The notes under the pieces: model-generated
The model's input: the letters and a program-made list of their open reading frames with translations, nothing else
Databases searched by the model: none
Told to the model about the DNA's origin: nothing
Shown here: positions 40,023-44,514 of the stretch, one piece after another
Layout of the letters: every line of letters starts with the position of its first letter
How positions within the stretch are numbered: position 1 is the first letter of the stretch
Position numbers and translations under genes: made by a program
DNA from: Anaerolineae bacterium
Lineage (GTDB): Bacteria; Chloroflexota; Anaerolineae; Anaerolineales; Anaerolineaceae
Assembly: GCA_011176685.1 (NCBI GenBank)
Contig: DUED01000063.1
Span: forward strand, 1-44,514
Direction: 5' to 3'
Length of the DNA stretch: 44,514 bases

Positions 40023-40102
40023 CTGGACATTTGCATCCATCAATGCAAGCATATTGCTAGCAATTTGTTTAAACAAGGGACTTTTATGATGATAAAATCC
40101 TG

Positions 40103-40132
40103 TTGACTTTATCTTTAATAATTTTCTATAGT
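40103..40132 (+). promoter_or_regulatory. Promoter of the NagD-type HAD gene
   Basis: TTGACT (40103-40108), an 18-bp spacer and TATAGT (40127-40132) form a promoter 28 bp before the ATG at 40160. A ribosome site GAGG follows the expected start near 40139. Confidence 0.5.
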
Positions 40133-40159
40133 GTTATCAATTCTTGAGGTACAGTAGAA

Positions 40160-40921
40160 ATGGTAAAAAAGAATTACCTGATTGACATGGATGGTGTATT
40201 AGTAAGCGGGAAGAAAATGATCCCTGGGGCTGATAAATTCATTAAAAAGCTAAAGTCCAAGGAAATCCGTTTTCTAGTCTTAACCAATAACTCCATTTAC
40301 ACACCTGTTGACCTTGCACATAGACTGCAAACTAATGGCTTGAATATTAAACAGAACCAGATTTTCACATCAGCCATGGCGACTGCCAATTTCATGAACA
40401 CACAGAAATACAAGGGTAGCGCCTTCGTTATTGGTGAAAGCGGTTTAAACCTAGCCATCCATGATGCTGGATACATCTTGACCGATGAAAATCCAGACTT
40501 TGTAGTTCTGGGTGAGACCTTTGATTACAATTTCCGTCAAATCACGAAGGCAGTGCGGCTAATCATTGAAGGCGCGCACTTTATTGCCACGAATCCCGAT
40601 CCTACTGGTCCCAGCGAACGCGGCGTTGTGCCAGCATGTGGTTCAATGGCAGCTCTAATCATGAAAGCCAGCGGAAAAAAACCCTTCTTCTGCGGTAAAC
40701 CCAATCCTTTCATGATCCGCTCTGCACTTAATTATTTGGGAGTGCACTCAGAGAATACTGTGATGGTTGGCGACCGTATGGATACAGATATCATAGCCGG
40801 CATCCAGAGCGGCATGGAAACCATCCTGGTACTATCAGGTATAACCACTCAAAAGCAAATAAAAGAATATCCTTACCAGCCTTTTCAGATTGTAAAGTCG
40901 GTAGGCGAAATAGAAGTCTAA
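40160..40921 (+). CDS. NagD-type HAD-IIA phosphatase
   Basis: A 253-residue haloacid-dehalogenase-superfamily phosphatase of the HAD-IIA (NagD/AraL/Pdxp) group. Motif I is [18 protein letters not shown], motif [14 protein letters not shown], and motifs III-IV are CGKPNPFMI and [18 protein letters not shown]. The cap-domain substrate stretch [20 protein letters not shown] is typical. Family members dephosphorylate sugar phosphates, nucleotides or glycerol phosphate. It is a single gene after the aldolase with its own promoter. The NagD name does not show a role in N-acetylglucosamine use. A hairpin AAGAGT-N6-ACTCTT follows at 40921-40938, without a good U-tract. Confidence 0.9.
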   Translation: MVKKNYLIDMDGVLVSGKKMIPGADKFIKKLKSKEIRFLVLTNNSIYTPVDLAHRLQTNGLNIKQNQIFTSAMATANFMNTQKYKGSAFVIGESGLNLAIHDAGYILTDENPDFVVLGETFDYNFRQITKAVRLIIEGAHFIATNPDPTGPSERGVVPACGSMAALIMKASGKKPFFCGKPNPFMIRSALNYLGVHSENTVMVGDRMDTDIIAGIQSGMETILVLSGITTQKQIKEYPYQPFQIVKSVGEIEV

Positions 40922-40998
40922 AGAGTCTTCCTACTCTTGTATTCCTCCTTCCTAACCTAAGCGCAATCCGCTGGTTGACCTGTAAATTGCGCTTGTGA

Positions 40999-41027
40999 TT
41001 GACTAATGATTTAAGAGACTCTATAAT
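40999..41027 (+). promoter_or_regulatory. Near-consensus promoter of the corrinoid-activation operon
   Basis: TTGACT (40999-41004), a 17-bp spacer and TATAAT (41022-41027) make a strong sigma-70-like promoter. Transcription would start near 41034, 48 nt before the ATG at 41082. Confidence 0.7.
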
Positions 41028-41081
41028 GTCATAGAACTGGAAATCATAATCAGCTTGTATTAACTCTGGCAAAATTTCAAC

Positions 41082-41819
41082 ATGAGAACCAATAAAGCAA
41101 AGAACATTTCAACCCGCTTCCCAACAAGCAAGAGAAAAAAAACAGAAATTTTAACTATCCCCGCAGAGAAAATTATTCCCTGTTTAAATGACTTAGCAGC
41201 TTTTACCAGCAAGTCAACATCAATAGCAAATCAAAAAATCGAAGGTCAATTTCAAACTCTGCTGAAGGTTGCATTGAACTTGATCCAACCACAGGCAATT
41301 TGGTCCAGACTGGATTATGATGACATCGCCCCCTTCCTCGAGATTATTGCAATCCAGCCAGGAATAGGATACCTGCCCAAACAAGTACATTTCCCCGCTG
41401 CGAAATGGATCGGTGTTATTTGTACAATCGGGAAAGAACTAGAATCAATCTGCTCTGAATATTATATCCAAGGACATCATTTGAATGGATACTTACTAGA
41501 CCTTATTGGCACTCTGGCTATCTCAAAGACCGTAACACATATAATTGAGACTCTAAGAGCTGGATCAGGCGCAGTTAAATTCCGCCCTGGAAGTCCGGGC
41601 TTACCTATGAGTTTCCAATCCAAGCTGTTCAACATCCTCCCTGCAGAAGTAATTAAAGTTACGCTCACTACCTCTCTTTTCATGCTCCCGCTTAAATCCT
41701 GCTCCTTTGTAATTGCTGCATCAAATGCAATACCTCAAGAAATCTGCATCACACCATGTGCCTGGTGCCGTCGAAAAACTGAAGGGACATGCTCATTCGC
41801 CAATGAAATTCACAATTAA
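41082..41819 (+). CDS. Vitamin-B12-dependent methionine synthase activation-domain-like protein
   Basis: A 245-residue protein that resembles the activation domain of MetH (the SAM-binding module that helps re-methylate oxidised cobalamin). Family traits are the LTIPAEKI start, HLNGYLLDLIGTLAISKTV helix, and the FRPGSPGLPMSFQSKLFNIL block, equivalent to the 'FSPGYxGWPLSEQKxLF' of MetH. The C-terminus has a C-x2-C pair (PCAWCRR, then CSF). Free-standing copies occur with corrinoid-protein systems in anaerobes, and the RACo gene overlaps its end by 17 bases. It probably supports reactivation of a corrinoid protein. The ribosome site is weak; the transcript has a clear promoter. Confidence 0.82.
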   Translation: MRTNKAKNISTRFPTSKRKKTEILTIPAEKIIPCLNDLAAFTSKSTSIANQKIEGQFQTLLKVALNLIQPQAIWSRLDYDDIAPFLEIIAIQPGIGYLPKQVHFPAAKWIGVICTIGKELESICSEYYIQGHHLNGYLLDLIGTLAISKTVTHIIETLRAGSGAVKFRPGSPGLPMSFQSKLFNILPAEVIKVTLTTSLFMLPLKSCSFVIAASNAIPQEICITPCAWCRRKTEGTCSFANEIHN

Positions 41820-43617
41820 CTTTCAACCTATTGGGATTCGTTTAATTTGCGATGAACCGTTAACCGCGCTTGAAGCTGCCAGGGAGGCAGGCATTCAACT
41901 GCGCGCGGACTGCGGCGGAAAGGGAACCTGCGGAAAATGCATGATCAGAGTTTCTGACGATTACACCAAATCCCCCAGTGCAGTTGAAAGAAATAAACTG
42001 GCTGAAAATTTGCTATCCAAAGGTTATCGGCTTGCCTGTGAGACGATTGCCGATAATGACATTCAGATATTCATCCCGCCCCAGTCCCTGCTCGAAGGTC
42101 AGGTCCTGCAAACAGAAGGCTTGATGGCTGAAATTACCCCAAAACCAGCAGTAAGCAGCTATCCTCTCAAATTAGAACCAGCCACACTAAACGACCTGAG
42201 ATCTGACGTTGTACGTATTAAAGACAAAATGGAGAAGCAATACCACAAAACTGGGGTGCAAGTGCCCTTCGACATCCTGCCATCTCTCTCACAATCCCTC
42301 AGGGAGAATGACTGGCAAATTAATCTTCTCGTCAACAATGGTGAAATCATCAATAGTTCTAAGACATCCCCTGAAAAGCTGCTTGGATTAGCTGTAGATG
42401 TGGGTTCAACCAAAATTGCCTGCTACCTGTTAGATTTACAGAGTGGAAAGGTATTGGCAACCAAAGGCGCAGCTAACCCACAAATTGCTTTTGGTGAGGA
42501 TATTATGACTCGGCTGGAAGCAATACTGCGTTCGTCAGATAACGCCATTCGCTTACAGGAGGATGTGATCGAAACAATTAACCAAATCTCTTCAGAACTG
42601 TGCTCCGCAGTTAGCGCCGACCAAAGCGAAATTATGGATTTTTGTCTGGTTGGTAATACAGCGATGCATCACTTCTCTTTAAAACTACCCTCACAGTCAC
42701 TGGCTACCTCTCCGTTTGTACCAGTGACTAATCTTGCCCTTAACATAAGAGCTAGCTCTATTCACCTTAATGGCATGCCAGGTGCGAAGGTCTTTGTTCC
42801 GCCAGTGCTGGCTGGCTTTGTGGGTTCTGACCATCTGGCATTTTTATATGCAAGCGGATTTGGCAAAGGTAAACGTACAAGATTGGGTATCGATATAGGA
42901 ACCAACACCGAAATTGCACTGCAACATGGTGGGCGCATTGTGAGCTGTTCGACTGCATCTGGTCCAGCTTTTGAGGGCGCACACATCCGTTTCGGCATGC
43001 GGGCAGCATCTGGCGCAATTGAACATGTTTCCATCACTAAAGACGGAAATGCAAAATGTGAGGTGATTGGCAATAAAACAGCCATCGGTATTTGCGGATC
43101 TGGTATCCTGGATACTATTGCTGAACTGCACAGGAACCATATCACCAATTCTCGCGGTCGCCTAGACAAATCCCACAAGAAGGTCAAACTGGAGCAAAAC
43201 GGAATACCCGCTTTTGTATTATTAGCTAAAAATGAGAACCAGCAAGAAATCACCATCTCTCAGCATGACATTGACCAAATCCTGCTCGCTAAAGGAGCAA
43301 TCCGGGCAGGAGCCGATATCCTCATGGACCATTTACAGGTCAATCCCAGAGAGATAGAGGATGTGGTTATTGCCGGCGCATTCGGTTCATACATGAATCC
43401 TGAACATGCCATTAGTATCGGTATGCTGCCTACAATTAATATTAATAAAGTGCACACAGTTGGGAATGCCGCAGGAACTGGCGCCAGGATGATGCTGATT
43501 TCTACCACTGCACGCAAAGAGGCATGCCAATTGGCGGGAAGAATTGAATATCTAGAACTAACTACTTATCCGGATTTCGCACTCTTTTTTGCAAACGGTA
43601 TCCGCTCCAGCTCATAG
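41803..43617 (+). CDS. RACo-type corrinoid protein reactivator (2Fe-2S, ASKHA ATPase, DUF4445)
   Basis: A 604-residue reductive activator of corrinoid proteins. An N-terminal [2Fe-2S] domain has C37-x5-C43-x2-C46 in DCGGKGTCGKC and C79 in YRLACE, all four ligands. A linker leads to an ASKHA ATPase domain with GLAVDVGSTKIACYL, GIDIGTNTEIALQ and IAGAFGSYMNPEHA. RACo returns Co(II) to the active Co(I) state at the expense of ATP. I start at ATG 41803 because homology begins there; the frame stays open 90 bases further upstream inside the previous gene. The gene overlaps that partner, so the two are translationally coupled. Its corrinoid protein partner appears only as a remnant just downstream. 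Confidence 0.9.
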   Translation: MKFTINFQPIGIRLICDEPLTALEAAREAGIQLRADCGGKGTCGKCMIRVSDDYTKSPSAVERNKLAENLLSKGYRLACETIADNDIQIFIPPQSLLEGQVLQTEGLMAEITPKPAVSSYPLKLEPATLNDLRSDVVRIKDKMEKQYHKTGVQVPFDILPSLSQSLRENDWQINLLVNNGEIINSSKTSPEKLLGLAVDVGSTKIACYLLDLQSGKVLATKGAANPQIAFGEDIMTRLEAILRSSDNAIRLQEDVIETINQISSELCSAVSADQSEIMDFCLVGNTAMHHFSLKLPSQSLATSPFVPVTNLALNIRASSIHLNGMPGAKVFVPPVLAGFVGSDHLAFLYASGFGKGKRTRLGIDIGTNTEIALQHGGRIVSCSTASGPAFEGAHIRFGMRAASGAIEHVSITKDGNAKCEVIGNKTAIGICGSGILDTIAELHRNHITNSRGRLDKSHKKVKLEQNGIPAFVLLAKNENQQEITISQHDIDQILLAKGAIRAGADILMDHLQVNPREIEDVVIAGAFGSYMNPEHAISIGMLPTININKVHTVGNAAGTGARMMLISTTARKEACQLAGRIEYLELTTYPDFALFFANGIRSSS

Positions 43618-43655
43618 AGAGTAAAACAATAACCTAATAATTCGGGGGGTAACAC

Positions 43656-43778
43656 ATGAATAAAACTTCTTATTAAAACAGCCAGTCGACGCTGGAAGGG
43701 GATGAGGTCACATCTGCGCGATTAACCAAAGAAGCCGTATAAAAGGACCTCCCCGTTATGGACATTCTGCAACAGTGA
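43656..43778 (+). pseudogene. Remnant of a corrinoid protein N-terminal (cap) domain
   Basis: After the strong site GGGGGGTAACAC, ATG 43656 opens MNKTSY, then meets TAA. The same frame goes on as STLEGDEVTSARLTKEAV, meets a second TAA, and continues KDLPVMDILQQ to TGA. The pattern 'xxLEGDExxxAxLTKEAVxxGxPxMDILQxG' is the cap helix bundle of MttC/MtbC/MetH-type corrinoid proteins. The B12-binding domain is gone. The position directly after the two reactivation genes makes it the likely former partner. Homology rests on about 35 residues, so it is plausible but not certain. Confidence 0.6.
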
Positions 43779-43856
43779 AGTGGATAGCAACAAAATCAAA
43801 AAAGTTCTTTAACCCACAGCCTTTAATTATTATCTTTTTTACGCAATAATCCTGTT

Positions 43857-44283
43857 TTATCCGTGATACTCCCCACTATATTGAATCAATGTCAAATCGT
43901 TAACTGAGGGTAATTCTTTAATTGTTTCCATAAATGCCAGGTTATCTTTTTTTACCACGATTTCAACAGCTAATTCCACATTATCACGTCTGACTGTTTT
44001 AGATTTAATCTGATATCGTTTTCTGCGTAGGATTCTGCGAAGCTCATCACCGATATCTTTACCGGAATAATGTACAACTAGGACATACATTTTACCCTTA
44101 GGTATATTTTTGTTGATGGCTAAAAATGTCAGGATAACGATTACTGCACCGAGGAAAGCCAAATAATGCATATTGGCACCAATCGTAATACCGGTTGCTA
44201 CTGCCCAGAACAGGAATAATAAATCCATTGGGTCTTTGATGGCGGTACGATAACGGACAATGCTTAGCGCACCGACCATACCC
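43857..44283 (-). pseudogene. DUF4956-like membrane protein, 5' end removed by an IS
   Basis: The C-terminal 141 residues or so of a DUF4956-family protein. It begins with the family's conserved MVGALSIVRYRTAIKDPMDLLFLFWAVATG in two halves, has two or three membrane helices (GITIGANMHYLAFLGAVIVILTFLAI) and a soluble ferredoxin-like tail with VVHYSGKDIGDELRRILRRK. In intact members this block is internal, after about 60-100 residues with further helices. Here the frame runs straight into the left end of an IS3-type element at about 44284, so the start is lost. The downstream half is otherwise clean, which implies a recent insertion. Confidence 0.75.
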
Positions 44284-44514
44284 TGTAATGCACCCCTTAA
44301 GTTGGACAGATGGGATAATTAATAATACAGGAGTGCAGACATGCGAACACGCAGGACATTTAAACCAGAATTCAAAGCCAAAGTAGTGCTGGAATGCATC
44401 AGCGGCGAGAAGAGCGCCAGTGAAGCCTGCCGGGAATATCAGCTCAGCCCGGTACTGGTGAGCAAATGGCGGACTGAATTCATTGAAAATTCAGCAATGG
44501 TCTTTGAGAAGAAC
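44284..44514 (+). mobile_element. IS3-family insertion sequence, left end
   Basis: TGTAATGCACCCCTTAAGTT followed by GGACA has the look of an IS3-family terminal repeat (TG start, CCCCTTAAGTTGGAC core). It lies just where the DUF4956 frame is cut, and 57 bp later an OrfA starts. The right end, OrfB and target duplication are outside the window. Confidence 0.7.
44341..44514 (+). CDS. IS3-family transposase OrfA, N-terminal part (runs off the window)
   Basis: From ATG 44341 the frame is open to the window end (58 codons). The product MRTRRTFKPEFKAKVVLE then ISGEKSASEACREYQLSP and SKWRTEFIEN is the helix-turn-helix of IS3/IS911-type OrfA. The ribosome site is CAGGAG at about -10. OrfB would follow beyond the edge and is usually made by a programmed -1 frameshift. 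Confidence 0.85.
   Translation, partial: MRTRRTFKPEFKAKVVLECISGEKSASEACREYQLSPVLVSKWRTEFIENSAMVFEKN

Noticed and set aside
40031-40048. Inverted repeat TTGCAT-N6-ATGCAA after the aldolase
   Set aside because: Weak A/T-rich stem and no T-tract, so not listed as a terminator.
1-44514. tRNA, rRNA and CRISPR arrays
   Set aside because: No TTCGA-containing tRNA-like fold outside coding regions, no rRNA stretches and no regularly spaced repeats were seen on either strand.

Overview
The window (about 43% GC by eye) looks like a chromosomal segment from a Gram-positive-like or monoderm-like anaerobe, most plausibly Chloroflexota, class Anaerolineae. The basis is the mix of families: a PAS/GAF/HD-GYP regulator, a terpene-cyclase-fold pseudogene of a type I associate with Anaerolineae, an SGNH lipoprotein with a GDC block, an acyltransferase next to a CDP-alcohol phosphatidyltransferase, and a RACo-type corrinoid activator. 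No marker gene proves the taxon. Both edges carry mobile elements: an IS30-type transposase tail at the left (3-119), and at the right an IS3-type element (from about 44284) that cuts a DUF4956-like gene.

Region 1 (0.1-9.8 kb) is signalling and envelope. A PAS-GAF-GAF-GAF-HD-GYP c-di-GMP phosphodiesterase is split by a one-base frameshift near 1769. It converges on an NfrB-like membrane glycosyltransferase with a C-terminal HEAT domain. A PEBP protein, a 53-aa membrane peptide, a decayed terpene-cyclase-fold gene, an OmpR/histidine-kinase pair and a threonine-synthase-like PLP enzyme follow.

Region 2 (9.8-16.2 kb) is the oxidative arm of the TCA cycle from acetyl-CoA to 2-oxoglutarate. An IclR regulator and a mitochondrial-type citrate synthase are read leftwards, and isocitrate dehydrogenase and aconitase are read rightwards from the same 157-bp control region. 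The isocitrate dehydrogenase lacks all four classical NADP-binding residues.

Region 3 (16.2-24.9 kb) holds two secreted lipoproteins, an aldo/keto reductase, a class II aldolase, a Tat operon (TatA, TatB-like, TatC; tatA is a 58-aa gene), a DegV protein and a leaderless radical-SAM gene fused to a helix-hairpin-helix domain.

Region 4 (24.9-36.8 kb) is an amino-sugar catabolic island of twelve genes in four blocks: NagA and two Gfo/Idh oxidoreductases; NanE, a UPF0309-type SIS protein and an AgaS/GlmS-like double-SIS protein; a PIG-L deacetylase, a Cof-type HAD phosphatase and a CutC-like barrel; and a second UPF0309-type SIS protein with PTS EIIC and EIIB of the ascorbate type. NanE and NagA would give GlcN-6-P, and the double-SIS protein is the best candidate to replace the missing NagB. 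The PTS block has a strong promoter followed by a leader of about 230 nt containing an intrinsic terminator, which suggests attenuation.

Region 5 (37.2-44.5 kb) has a lipid acyltransferase, a CDP-alcohol phosphatidyltransferase, class II fructose-bisphosphate aldolase and a NagD-type HAD. These are followed by a corrinoid-protein reactivation pair (MetH-activation-like protein and RACo) under a clear promoter. Just downstream is a riddled remnant of what appears to be the cognate corrinoid protein, so this methyl-transfer locus seems to be decaying.
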